Source of the DNA: CAZMNY01 sp964567745
GTDB taxonomy: Bacteria > Planctomycetota > Planctomycetia > Pirellulales > Pirellulaceae
Reading direction: 5' to 3'
DNA length: 64,000 nt
Assembly (NCBI GenBank): GCA_964567745.1
Contig: CAZMNY010000006.1
Span: 62,001-126,000 of the forward strand
Positions within the stretch are counted from its first letter, which is position 1. Each line of letters begins with the position of its first letter. Below the pieces are notes generated by a model. That model did no database searches and was not told the origin of the DNA. It was given only the letters and a program-made list of their open reading frames with translations. Positions 18,538 through 27,689 of the stretch are shown here, in pieces. Position numbers and translations under genes: made by a program.

Positions 18538-21500
18538 ATGCAGCCAAGCGATGTACGTCGACCCGTGATGATGGCTATCGTGATCGGATTTCTCGTCAAC
18601 TCAACGCTTGCCGACGCGGCTGAGGAGTTTCTCGTCGAGGAAGGCCGAGTGCGAGCGCATATCGTGATCGCTGACGATCCGCCTCGGACTACACGACTCG
18701 CCGCACGCGAATTGCAAACGTACATCAAAAAAATCGCCGGCGTGAAACTGACTATTGGGTCGACACCGAGCGACGACGTGCCAGTTCAAATCTACGTTGG
18801 AGAGAGCCTGCACGCGAAGAAGCTTGGGGTCACAGCATCCGGTTTGAGTCATGGCGCGTACCGAATCGTCTCTGGTGAAGATTGGCTCGCGCTCATCGGT
18901 GACGATACGAATTTTAGTCCTATCGAGCCATGGCCGCGCGGTTACAACGACATTCGCAGTGGAAAAATGCAAGCGGCCTGGGACAAGATTACTGGTCGAC
19001 AATGGGGCTATATGCACAGCCAACTCCACAAGCACTATTCCGGTCCAAACTCGCTGTTTGGAACGGCCAACGAGAGAAAGACCGACGAGAACGGAGACGT
19101 TCATGTCTGGACCTACGATGAACGAGGGTCCTTCAATGCGGTGTGCGGCTTCCTTCGGGAACTCGGCGTGCGTTGGTACATGCCGGGCGACGTTGGCGAA
19201 GTGGTTCCCCGAACGAAGAGCGTCCGCCTTCCCAAGATCGACCGCACCGTCCGCCCCGACTTTCCCATGCGGATACTCAATTTTCGTTCGGCCGTTTATG
19301 GGCGAGACGTAATGATGTGGGGTTTTCGCCTCGGTGTGCGGCAACCCTACGGGCGGCAGGCGGCGCACGGATTGCATGGCATGACCGACAACGAGCGAAC
19401 TCTAAAGAACCATCCCGATTGGTTCGCGCTTTACGGAGGAAAACGCCACAATCATCTCAACATTCGAAACAACCAGTTGTGCTACTCGAACAACGAACTG
19501 TTTCGCGAAGCGGTCGAGTTTGCTCGCGTCCAATTGGACCATTTCAAAATGGACGTCGTGTCGATCATGCCGCCGGATGGCTACACGGCCATCTGCCAAT
19601 GTGAAAAATGCGAGGGCAAGGAATCACCGGAGCTGGGCGCTCGCGGAATGCTGTCCAATTATGTCTGGGACTTCGTGAACCGAGTTGCCAAAGAGGTCGG
19701 CAAGACTCATCCCGGCAAGAGGATTTCCAACTGCGCCTATGGCATCTATACGGAACCACCGTCGAACATCGACGAGCTAGAGCCAAACGTCCAAGTCATC
19801 ATTGTTGGGGGACGACGCCCCACCTCAGCAGACCGCGCCGACCTGCGTCGACTTCGGGCCGCATGGCGAAAGAAGACGAACAACCCAGTCGAGATCTTTG
19901 AGAACTACCCATTTACGGGACGCGGCTTTTATTTGCCAGCTTACAACCCAACGGTATTGGGTGAGAGCATCAACGAAACCAAAGGGCAATCCCGCGGCGA
20001 AGACATATGGATCACGATGGACTTTAGCGAGGACGCAGTTGGCTACAACCATTTTCTTCTCTACTTCACAGCACGGATGTACTGGGGCGGGAAAGAACGA
20101 GACAGTGGCCGAATGTTCGACGAATACGTCGAGAAGTTCTACGGGCCCGCGGCGACGGAGATGGCCAAATTTTTTGCGCATTGCGAGCGACACTGGCGTT
20201 CGATGGAACGAGACAGTGACAAGGCGGCGCACGCTCTCGAGTTGTTTGCGGCGGCGAAAGCTCGAGTTAATTCCGACAGCAATCCCGACGCTCAGACGGT
20301 TTACACGAAACGCGTCGAACTGATCGACAATTATCTCAATGGATTACGCAACAAAGCCAAACAGCTCGCGCAAAAACGAGGGCCCGTTCCGAAACTACGA
20401 CTGGTCAGCGGAGCATCGCAACGCGGCCAAATTGTCGTCGACGGAAAACTCGACGACCGCCCATGGATCGAAATTCCAACGGCATCTGTTGGACGTTTGC
20501 GTGAGCTGCAAACGGGCCGGCTACCAACGTATGGCACGCGGTTTATGTGTGAGTGGATTGGCAACAATCTGTACTTCGGCATCCGTTGTGATGAATCCGT
20601 CGCGCCAGACTCCGGCTTACCTGCAAACAGTCGCATCGACGTTGAAAAGGACAAGCGCCAACCCCTGCTGAATATCGCAACTCGAAAGGACGGCGATCAA
20701 GCCATATGGTACGGCGATGTCGTCGAACTCGAGATCGCCACCGACTCGCACAGCTACTACCAACTCGCCATCAACCCGGCAGGCGCGCTCGTCGACCTCG
20801 ATCGTGGAGCGCCGCGCAACCAGTGGTTTAACTGGTCATCCAAAGCCGAGGTCGCGACGCACATCGGCGATGACCATTGGTCCGTTGAGGTGCGAATTCC
20901 GATCACTCAGGACGCAAACGACCCATTGCATCAAGTCGTCGGACGCAAACCGACTCGGAGTTTGCCGTGGTTTGTCAATGTTTGCCGCCAGCGAATTCGC
21001 GACAACGCGTCAGAGCACTCGGCGTTTTCTCCGACGGGTGAGTCAGGTTTTCACAACCCAATGAAGTTCGCTCACTTCTACGCGGGAAACTCGCACAAGT
21101 TCTCGGCGGACTCGACCGTTGTCGATTTTGTCATCAGCAGCCGCGCTGCCTCCGATTTGGCTCGTCAGCGCAAATGGAGCGACGCGGTCGCAGCTTACCT
21201 CGAATTGAACAACGCGGCGAAGATCACCGACCTTCAGAAGTCCATTGCATTACAACAGGCCGCCGACTGCGCTATTCGGCTGAAAGACTTTGAACAGGCG
21301 TCCAAGTTAACCGAGAGGATTCCGATCGACTCGGTCGCCAAGACCACGCACATGCAAATTCTCGGCGCACAGAGCCAGTGGGCCGAAATCGTTCGGCTGC
21401 ATGGCGAAGAGAAAATCACGCAGTGGCCGTTTTGGCAAATTGGCGAGGGCGCTCTGGCTCGCGGCAAGGCTTACTACTTCACGAAGAACGGAGCCAAAGC

Positions 21501-21930
21501 TGACTTGGATTTCAAGACCGCATTACAATACACGCCCGACAAACGGATTCGGCTCAGTATCTTGACGACGATGGCCCACAATCGCGAGTCGAACCTGGGC
21601 GACCAGCTGGGCGCCCTGCCCCTCTATTTGAAGAATATCGAAAACAAGAAGAACATTGGCGGCGCGGACGAGTTTCGTTCGCTCGATCGCGCGGCGGCAA
21701 TTCTGGCTGAGCACGGCAAGTTTGACAAAGCGCTTGCGATGTTCGCTGCTGTCAACTTTGAAAAGCAGCGAGGATTTTGGCTGCACGAAATGCGGCTCGC
21801 CAAGGCCAACACGTTATTGGAGGCAGGACGAAAGGGCGAGGCTGCCAAGTTATATCGACAAGTCATTGAGAACGAATCCGCATCGAGCGCGCAGCGCAAA
21901 CGAGCAACGGGAGCACTCCAAGATGATTAG
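18538..21930 (+). CDS. DUF4838 protein with CBM9-like and TPR-like domains
   Basis: A 1130-residue exported protein with a signal peptide MMAIVIGFLVNSTLADA near residues 11-27. An alpha-glucuronidase-N-terminal-like segment (TRLAARELQTYIKKIAGVKL) is followed by the long DUF4838 region, to about residue 600, with GVRWYMPGDVGEVVPR, MPPDGY and CQCEKCEG. About residues 620-830 resemble a family-9 carbohydrate-binding/DOMON-like beta sandwich (VDGKLDDRPWIEIPTA, DVVELEIATDSHSYYQLAINP). The last 280 residues are helical and repetitive, TPR-like. DUF4838 proteins occur in polysaccharide-utilisation clusters and share a fold with family-67 glucuronidases; activity is unproven. The gene overlaps the next by 8 bases. 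Confidence 0.85.
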   Translation: MQPSDVRRPVMMAIVIGFLVNSTLADAAEEFLVEEGRVRAHIVIADDPPRTTRLAARELQTYIKKIAGVKLTIGSTPSDDVPVQIYVGESLHAKKLGVTASGLSHGAYRIVSGEDWLALIGDDTNFSPIEPWPRGYNDIRSGKMQAAWDKITGRQWGYMHSQLHKHYSGPNSLFGTANERKTDENGDVHVWTYDERGSFNAVCGFLRELGVRWYMPGDVGEVVPRTKSVRLPKIDRTVRPDFPMRILNFRSAVYGRDVMMWGFRLGVRQPYGRQAAHGLHGMTDNERTLKNHPDWFALYGGKRHNHLNIRNNQLCYSNNELFREAVEFARVQLDHFKMDVVSIMPPDGYTAICQCEKCEGKESPELGARGMLSNYVWDFVNRVAKEVGKTHPGKRISNCAYGIYTEPPSNIDELEPNVQVIIVGGRRPTSADRADLRRLRAAWRKKTNNPVEIFENYPFTGRGFYLPAYNPTVLGESINETKGQSRGEDIWITMDFSEDAVGYNHFLLYFTARMYWGGKERDSGRMFDEYVEKFYGPAATEMAKFFAHCERHWRSMERDSDKAAHALELFAAAKARVNSDSNPDAQTVYTKRVELIDNYLNGLRNKAKQLAQKRGPVPKLRLVSGASQRGQIVVDGKLDDRPWIEIPTASVGRLRELQTGRLPTYGTRFMCEWIGNNLYFGIRCDESVAPDSGLPANSRIDVEKDKRQPLLNIATRKDGDQAIWYGDVVELEIATDSHSYYQLAINPAGALVDLDRGAPRNQWFNWSSKAEVATHIGDDHWSVEVRIPITQDANDPLHQVVGRKPTRSLPWFVNVCRQRIRDNASEHSAFSPTGESGFHNPMKFAHFYAGNSHKFSADSTVVDFVISSRAASDLARQRKWSDAVAAYLELNNAAKITDLQKSIALQQAADCAIRLKDFEQASKLTERIPIDSVAKTTHMQILGAQSQWAEIVRLHGEEKITQWPFWQIGEGALARGKAYYFTKNGAKADLDFKTALQYTPDKRIRLSILTTMAHNRESNLGDQLGALPLYLKNIENKKNIGGADEFRSLDRAAAILAEHGKFDKALAMFAAVNFEKQRGFWLHEMRLAKANTLLEAGRKGEAAKLYRQVIENESASSAQRKRATGALQDD

Positions 21931-23329
21931 CAGACAACACAACGCTCCACTCATTGTCCTCGAAGCCGCAATATTCGCGGCGATGGTCGTCGGCTGGTCC
22001 GATAAGGCGATCACCGAAGACGCGGCGTTCGCCGTTCGAACCAACCTGCGAGCTGGCTCGGCCAAAGTCGATATCACTCCGCAAGACGTGCGCGAATTTG
22101 AAGTCACCGGACATCGTCGCAAGGTGACTGGCGTGCGCGATCCGCTGAGAGCCGGCGTCTTGATCCTATCCGACGGTGAAACAAAAGCCGCCATCGTCAC
22201 TCTCGACACGATCAACGTATGGAACGAGCTGTTGCCTGTGGCTCGAAGGCGAATTGAGCAAGAATCGAGCGTGCCGGCAGGCAATATCATGATCACCGCT
22301 TCCCACAACCACTCGGGGCCGAGCTTCACAAAGAATACAGACTGGAGTCGCGAACTGATTGAGAAGCTCGGCGAAGCTGCCAAGAAAGCGGCCGCGAGAT
22401 TGCGGCCGGTGAGCGTCGGCTATGGCGTAGACAAAATTGGATTTGGAATAAACCGCCGAAAGGTAATCAATGGACGAGCTGTTGTGCGGCTAAACCCCGA
22501 CGGACCGAATGACCCTCGCGTGAAGGTGTTGAGGTTCGACGACGGACGAAGCTTGACGCCGATGGCGGTCATGATGCACGCCGTGTGCCATCCCTGTTTC
22601 TTTACGTGGGGCGATAAGGGAACGCAGCCCTTTCCAAACGGTTACCCCAAAATGAGTGCGGACTTCCCTGGCGAAGCTCAGTCGTTCGTGGAGATGTGCT
22701 ATGGAGGCAAAACGAATGCAATGTTCTTGCAAGGCTGCGCAGGCGACATCCGCCCGAACTTGCCCGGGTATCCATATCGCTGCGCGGACGAAGCAGACAT
22801 CCAGTGGGCCGGACGCGACTTAGGCAGTGCCGTCGTCAGAACGCTTGCACGCAGCGTAACTCGCGAACAACTTCAAACACGCGCCGACTACTATCCAATT
22901 CGAGTGGCTAGCTCAGTAGTCTCTCTGCCTGGCAAGCAAAAGCGAATTGAAGCAGAGTTGATGGCCATGAAAATCGGGCCCTATTTGCTGCTCACCATGC
23001 CTGGCGAACCGATGGTCGAGTACGGATTGAAGCTTGAGAAGTCGATCGCGGACCGCGCAACTCCCATTGTCGTCGGCTACGCAAACGGGCACGTGGGCTA
23101 CATCGCCACAACGGATGCGTATCGGGTCGGCGGCTATGAACCGAACACTTCAAAACTCGCGCCCGAAGCCGAGCCCATTATTCTCACCGAGTTGAGCCGC
23201 CTGGCTGATCGCGTGGTTGGCGACGTGTTCGAATCGTTCTCAAAACATCCTGGTGATGTCAAACGACGTGGCGAACTAGAAAAGCCGCGCAAAGCGGCCG
23301 GGAAGAACCCCGACGCCGGGAATGAGTAA
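21923..23329 (+). CDS. Neutral/alkaline ceramidase N-terminal-domain-like protein
   Basis: The ATG at 21923 (ggag about ten bases before) yields 468 residues and overlaps the DUF4838 stop. An N-terminal hydrophobic stretch (LIVLEAAIFAAMVVGW) may anchor or export it. The body matches the neutral ceramidase fold: RAGSAKVDITPQ at the start, TASHNHSGPSF with likely zinc-binding His128/His130, MHAVCHP, and FLQGCAGDIRPNLPGY. In true ceramidases the last block carries the nucleophilic serine before Pro-Asn; here that place is Arg277, so ceramide hydrolysis is unlikely. The C-terminal immunoglobulin-like domain of true ceramidases is absent. Coupling to DUF4838 suggests a glycan-related hydrolytic role, which is inference. 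Confidence 0.83.
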   Translation: MISRQHNAPLIVLEAAIFAAMVVGWSDKAITEDAAFAVRTNLRAGSAKVDITPQDVREFEVTGHRRKVTGVRDPLRAGVLILSDGETKAAIVTLDTINVWNELLPVARRRIEQESSVPAGNIMITASHNHSGPSFTKNTDWSRELIEKLGEAAKKAAARLRPVSVGYGVDKIGFGINRRKVINGRAVVRLNPDGPNDPRVKVLRFDDGRSLTPMAVMMHAVCHPCFFTWGDKGTQPFPNGYPKMSADFPGEAQSFVEMCYGGKTNAMFLQGCAGDIRPNLPGYPYRCADEADIQWAGRDLGSAVVRTLARSVTREQLQTRADYYPIRVASSVVSLPGKQKRIEAELMAMKIGPYLLLTMPGEPMVEYGLKLEKSIADRATPIVVGYANGHVGYIATTDAYRVGGYEPNTSKLAPEAEPIILTELSRLADRVVGDVFESFSKHPGDVKRRGELEKPRKAAGKNPDAGNE

Positions 23330-23368
23330 GGCTAACTGCCAAAACAACTCATCGCGTCTGGGTGAGCG

Positions 23369-23575
23369 TCAATTAATGACGACGACGTCCGCATCCTTGA
23401 TAGAACGGCAGAGTTCGCTAACGTCGGTGTTTAATGCGAAACCGCCGTCCGGGCTCGCGGTCACCGTCGACTCTAGATCAGCCAACTTCTGTCGAGCAGC
23501 TTCGGCTTGTGTTTCGGCGGTTGCTTCGGCCGTTACGCCAGCGGCGGCTGCTGTAAAGAATTCGCGTCGTTTCAT
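23369..23575 (-). CDS. 68-residue Tat-signal small protein
   Basis: On the minus strand an ATG at 23575 is preceded by a strong ribosome site (aaggactgcaga). It starts a 68-residue protein beginning MKRREFFTAAAAGVTAEATA, a compact twin-arginine leader. The mature remainder (ARQKLADLESTVTASPDGGF, then LCRSIKDADVVVIN) is short, with a single cysteine. It lies between the ceramidase-like gene and DUF1080, facing away from both. I do not recognise the family. Because the frame is complete and has a good ribosome site I treat it as a real gene; the alternative is a chance frame or the start of a truncated longer Tat protein. Confidence 0.6.
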   Translation of the reverse strand: MKRREFFTAAAAGVTAEATAETQAEAARQKLADLESTVTASPDGGFALNTDVSELCRSIKDADVVVIN

Positions 23576-23811
23576 TCTGCAGTCCTTGTGTGGCATGATG
23601 GAAAGATTCTACCGTCGAACCGAGAATCTGAGAACGGACATACGTCGAATAGGCTGCCGACTGAACCCTCGCCCCTATCTCATGTAGAATGAGCGTTGAT
23701 AGGCGGCGCTTTATGAATAGCAACCTATGTCCCAACGAGTTCTTGGCGACATGACACGAGATCCGCTCGAACCGCGCGGAAGTTTTCTTGCAACCGAAAG
23801 GTTCAACTTCA

Positions 23812-24576
23812 ATGACCTGCTTCAAACCCACAATCGTGATTCTCTCAATATGCCTCTGCACGCACGGCCTGGTCAGGGCAGGCGAACTTGACCCCAAACA
23901 GCACGAATGGCACTCGCGCTACAAGAAGCAAAAGAATGCGCCGAAGCCGGATGCGATGTTGCTCAACACGGATTCTGAACCGGATGTCTCCTCGGGTTTC
24001 AAACCGTTGTTCAACGGCAAGGACCTAACGGGATGGACTCCGAAGGGCGGCGATTGTAAGTTCGAAGTGAGAGACGGGTTGCTTGTCGGTAAAACGGTCG
24101 CCGGTTCAAACAGCACGTACCTCTCGACCAAGAGAGCCGACTTCTCTGACTTTATCTTTAGCTGTGACACGAAATGGGAAGTCGATTGCAACAGCGGCGT
24201 AATGTTTCGCGCGCAGTCCAAGCCGGGCAAGAAGGGCGCTGAGACCGTTTTCGGACCTCAGGCGGAAATGGAGGGCTTCTCGAAAGACCGCCATTGGTCC
24301 GGAGGTATCTACGGTCAAAGTTGCGGCGGCTTCTTCTATCCCTTGTGGCTCAAAGAACACAAAGCGGCTCGAGCCGCCGCAAAGAAAGGCGAATGGAACC
24401 GGTTGACCATCTACGCCAAAGGCAACGTGGTAAAGACCTGGATCAACGGCGTACCGGTAGCCCACTGGGTCGACGATGGATCGTACCCGTCCGGTTTCTT
24501 TGGGCTGCAAATCCATAAAGGAAACCAAGGCGTCGTGCTCTGGAGAAACCTTCGCGTCAAACAACTCGAGAAGTAA
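23812..24576 (+). CDS. DUF1080 (3-keto-disaccharide hydrolase-type) protein
   Basis: A 254-residue secreted protein with signal peptide FKPTIVILSICLCTHGLVRAG. The ATG at 23812 is preceded by aaagg; an in-frame start at 23788 is weaker. The DUF1080 concanavalin-like fold spans about residues 60-252: FKPLFNGKDLTGWTPKGG, FSCDTKWEVDCNSGVMFRA, EWNRLTIYAKGNVVKTWINGVPVA, and GFFGLQIHKGNQGVVLWRNL at the end. Characterised members cleave 3-keto-glucosides; many planctomycete paralogues are untested. It is followed after 16 bases by a sulfatase gene on the same strand, so the two are likely co-transcribed. Confidence 0.9.
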   Translation: MTCFKPTIVILSICLCTHGLVRAGELDPKQHEWHSRYKKQKNAPKPDAMLLNTDSEPDVSSGFKPLFNGKDLTGWTPKGGDCKFEVRDGLLVGKTVAGSNSTYLSTKRADFSDFIFSCDTKWEVDCNSGVMFRAQSKPGKKGAETVFGPQAEMEGFSKDRHWSGGIYGQSCGGFFYPLWLKEHKAARAAAKKGEWNRLTIYAKGNVVKTWINGVPVAHWVDDGSYPSGFFGLQIHKGNQGVVLWRNLRVKQLEK

Positions 24577-24592
24577 GCCAGGGGCGTGTTAA

Positions 24593-26641
24593 ATGCCCCG
24601 CATGGTGTCTGCTCTCGTTACCCATTTCGTCATGGCAATCGGTTTTATGAATCACTTCTCAGCAGCGCGCGGCAAGCTGGCTTTTCTTCTTGTATTCGCG
24701 TTGGCCTCAATTCACAGCAGCGTGATGGCGCTCGCCGACAAGAAACCAAACGTGTTATTCATTCTGGCCGACGACCTCGGCTGGAGCGACACAACGCTCT
24801 TTGGCACGACGAAGTTTTACAAGACTCCGAACATCGAACGCCTCGCCAAGCGAGGCATGACGTTCTCTCGAGCGTATTCGTCGAGTCCGTTGTGCTCGCC
24901 AACGCGAGCGAGCGTTCTGACGGGTCTCAGTCCGGCGCGAACCGGGATCACGACACCCAGTTGTCATCTGCCGAGGGTGGTGCTGACGGCGGAAGCCAAG
25001 CCGACCGGTCCGCCCAACGCCAAAGCGACACTTCCGGTTTCGGTCTCGCGACTCGATCACCGTTATTACACGTTGGCCGAGATGTTTCACGACAACGGTT
25101 ATGCGACGGGCCATTTCGGCAAATGGCATCTCGGACACGAACCCTACTCGCCGCCGGAGCATGGATTTGATGTCGACGTCCCACACCATCCTGGTCCAGG
25201 ACCGGCTGGCAGCTACGTCGCGCCGTGGAAGTTCAAAGATTTTGATCACGACCCGGACATTCCGAATCAACACATCGAAGACCGGATGGCGACGGAAGCG
25301 GTCGCCTTCATGGAAAAGCACAAGGACGAGCCCTTCTTTTTGAACTACTGGATGTTCAGCGTTCACGCTCCATTTGACGCCAAGAAATCGCTGATCGAAA
25401 AATACCGACAATCCGTGAACGCGAGCGACCCGCAGCGCAGCCCGACCTACGCCGCGATGATCGAAAGCATGGATGATGCGATCGGCACGTTGCTCGACAA
25501 GCTCGATCGACTCGGGCTGGCCGACAAGACCATCGTCGTGTTCGCGTCCGACAACGGCGGCAACATGTACAACGAAGTGGACGGGACAACGGCCACCAGC
25601 AATGCACCGTTGAGGGGTGGTAAAGCGACGATGTACGAAGGCGGCTTGCGCGGGCCGGCGATCGTTGTTCAGCCCGGCGTGATCAAGGCGGAGTCGCGCA
25701 GCGATCAAGTCATTCAAAGCTGCGACTACTATCCTACTCTGCTTGAAATGCTGTCGATCAAAGCTCAGCCAGATCAGAAATTCGACGGAGTCAGCATCGT
25801 GCCTGCTCTGCAAGGCAAGACGTTGAAGCGTGACGCTATCTTCACTTACTTCCCTCACGCGCCAAACATCCCTGAGTGGCTTCCGCCATCGGTCAGTGTT
25901 CACTCGGGCGATTGGAAACTCATCCGAATTTTTCACGGCGGTGAGAACGGAAACCATCGCTACAAGCTATTCAATTTGCGAGATGATATTAGCGAGCAAC
26001 ACAACCTTGCGACGAAGATGCTCGCTCGAGTACGCGAACTCGACGGGCGAATCGAGCAATTCCTTCAGGGTACGAAGGCCGTACGCCCCCTGCTCAACCC
26101 AAACTTCGATGCGGCGAAATACAACGCCGAACTCGAGGGCAAGGCAAGACTCAAGACAAGCGGCCAGCGCCCAAAGCAGCGCACGAGCAAGAAGTCGCCG
26201 CGTCGAGCCAAGGCCGTTGCTGGCTGGCAACCAGGCGGCACGTGCACGCTATCGCTCGCAAGCAAATCGCTTGTCGTCACCAGCGATGGCGGCGACCCCC
26301 ATTTGAGTTACTCGCTCCCGGAAACAGTCGCGAATCGGTCGCTTGTTCTGACGTTTACCATGTCATCAAATTCGAAGGGCGCCGGTCAAGTCTTCTGGCG
26401 CGAGCAAGGCGTCACGCCAGCGTTTATTCGCGATCGAAGCAAGAAATTTGCCGTCAAGCATGACGAGCAAGCGCACGAATACAGCGTTTCCTGGTCGCCA
26501 GAGAACGCGGTCTTGGCCATCCGGCTCGATCCGTCAACGGGTGCCGGCACGATTCGCATATCGAAAATGAAATTGACGACCGGCGACGGTCGCCTGATTC
26601 ATCAATGGAGCTTCCCAGCAGTCAAGTCTTCGCGGCGTTAG
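24593..26641 (+). CDS. Formylglycine-type sulfatase with C-terminal beta module
   Basis: A 682-residue secreted arylsulfatase-type enzyme. NVLFILADDLGWSD is the first metal-binding block. Cys101 in LCSPTRASVLTG is the CxPxR site converted to formylglycine. FHDNGYATGHFGKWHLGH and FASDNGGN complete the active-site region. A signal segment (KLAFLLVFALASIHSSVMA) precedes it. After the sulfatase fold and a basic linker (about residues 515-545), the final 130 residues form a beta-rich module (LVLTFTMSSNSKGAGQVFWR) likely to bind carbohydrate. The ATG at 24593 follows agggg; later in-frame ATGs exist at 24632 and 24647. The target sulfated glycan cannot be read from the sequence. No sulfatase-maturating enzyme is in the window. 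Confidence 0.93.
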   Translation: MPRMVSALVTHFVMAIGFMNHFSAARGKLAFLLVFALASIHSSVMALADKKPNVLFILADDLGWSDTTLFGTTKFYKTPNIERLAKRGMTFSRAYSSSPLCSPTRASVLTGLSPARTGITTPSCHLPRVVLTAEAKPTGPPNAKATLPVSVSRLDHRYYTLAEMFHDNGYATGHFGKWHLGHEPYSPPEHGFDVDVPHHPGPGPAGSYVAPWKFKDFDHDPDIPNQHIEDRMATEAVAFMEKHKDEPFFLNYWMFSVHAPFDAKKSLIEKYRQSVNASDPQRSPTYAAMIESMDDAIGTLLDKLDRLGLADKTIVVFASDNGGNMYNEVDGTTATSNAPLRGGKATMYEGGLRGPAIVVQPGVIKAESRSDQVIQSCDYYPTLLEMLSIKAQPDQKFDGVSIVPALQGKTLKRDAIFTYFPHAPNIPEWLPPSVSVHSGDWKLIRIFHGGENGNHRYKLFNLRDDISEQHNLATKMLARVRELDGRIEQFLQGTKAVRPLLNPNFDAAKYNAELEGKARLKTSGQRPKQRTSKKSPRRAKAVAGWQPGGTCTLSLASKSLVVTSDGGDPHLSYSLPETVANRSLVLTFTMSSNSKGAGQVFWREQGVTPAFIRDRSKKFAVKHDEQAHEYSVSWSPENAVLAIRLDPSTGAGTIRISKMKLTTGDGRLIHQWSFPAVKSSRR

Positions 26642-26650
26642 AAAGAGAGC

Positions 26651-27589
26651 ATGAACAAGACACTGTTTCCGATCGCCGTTGCACTCGGTCTTTCTTGCGT
26701 TACGCCGCTGGCTATCGGCGAAGACCTTCAAAAGATTGAAAACGGAGTCGCCAAGATCGGGATCGATGGCGACAAGGGCGGCGCCATCACTTGGCTCTCA
26801 TCCAAATCGTATCCTCGAAACATGATCAACATCGCTGATCCGGGACGGTTGATTCAGCAATCGTACTACGCCGGCAAGCGACTTGACCGCCGAGCGGAAG
26901 GTCAAAGCAAGGCGTGGAGTCCGTGGACGTGGAACCCGATTCAAGGTGGCGGAGTTGGCTCATGGGCTCGCGCATCCAAGCTCGAGCGAACCGCCGACTC
27001 GTTGTATTCGGAGACAACGCCGAAGCTCTGGGACATGCCGAACGAAGAGGCTCAAGCGTTGATGCGACAGTGGACATCGTTTGAGCCGTCGATGCCGGAC
27101 GTCATCGTCGTCAAATGCGAATTCACGTCGCGGCGCGAAAACAACGACCGTTGGGGCGGTGCCGTTGCGAGACATCAGGAGGCGCCGGCCTGCTATTTCA
27201 CGCGAAACTTTGCGCGAGTCAAGAGCTACCTCGGCGACGGCAAGTGGCGGAGTGAGATCCAACCGCCTGGACCGCCATGGGGCAAGGCAAGGCCGCCGCG
27301 GAAAGCGATGGCGGTCTTCAACGCAGGTGGCCAAGGCGTCGCGGTGTTCAGCCCGACGTCAACGCTACACTGGAATTTCGGACCGCATGCCCATGGACAG
27401 AGCGACAACCCCGCCGCTGGTCCGTGCATGCACGTTGCACCAATCAGCCGAGTCAAAATGGCGCCTAAGTCGACCTATCGCTACCGCTACTGGTTGGTCG
27501 TCGGAGACAACGTCAGTATTGCCAAGAACTTGGACGCCCTCTGGACCAAGTACGCCAAAGAAGAAGCCATGGAGAAAACGGAATCTTGA
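26651..27589 (+). CDS. Secreted hypothetical protein of the sulfatase cluster
   Basis: A 312-residue protein with signal peptide LFPIAVALGLSCVTPLAIG. I do not recognise the family. The sequence is aromatic- and glycine-rich and predicted mostly beta: GAITWLSSKSYPRNMINIAD, GRLIQQSYYAGKRLD, SPWTWNPIQGGGVG and CMHVAPISRVKMAPKSTYRY. The pattern of an N-terminal beta sandwich with a conserved Gln/Tyr-Tyr and Trp-rich loops resembles planctomycete hypothetical proteins found beside sulfatases. It begins 9 bases after the sulfatase stop, so co-transcription is very likely and a role on the same polysaccharide is inferred. Confidence 0.75.
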   Translation: MNKTLFPIAVALGLSCVTPLAIGEDLQKIENGVAKIGIDGDKGGAITWLSSKSYPRNMINIADPGRLIQQSYYAGKRLDRRAEGQSKAWSPWTWNPIQGGGVGSWARASKLERTADSLYSETTPKLWDMPNEEAQALMRQWTSFEPSMPDVIVVKCEFTSRRENNDRWGGAVARHQEAPACYFTRNFARVKSYLGDGKWRSEIQPPGPPWGKARPPRKAMAVFNAGGQGVAVFSPTSTLHWNFGPHAHGQSDNPAAGPCMHVAPISRVKMAPKSTYRYRYWLVVGDNVSIAKNLDALWTKYAKEEAMEKTES

Positions 27590-27689
27590 ACCTCGCTCGG
27601 TTGTGGCCAATGCCCAAGCTTTAGAGAATGCACCGTTCGTCGCACAATCAACGAATCCATCGTACGCTGAAGGAAACCACGGTCTCACA

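Noticed and set aside
21923..23329. Calling the gene a true ceramidase
   Set aside because: The serine expected before Pro-Asn is an arginine and the C-terminal domain is missing, so only the fold family is claimed.
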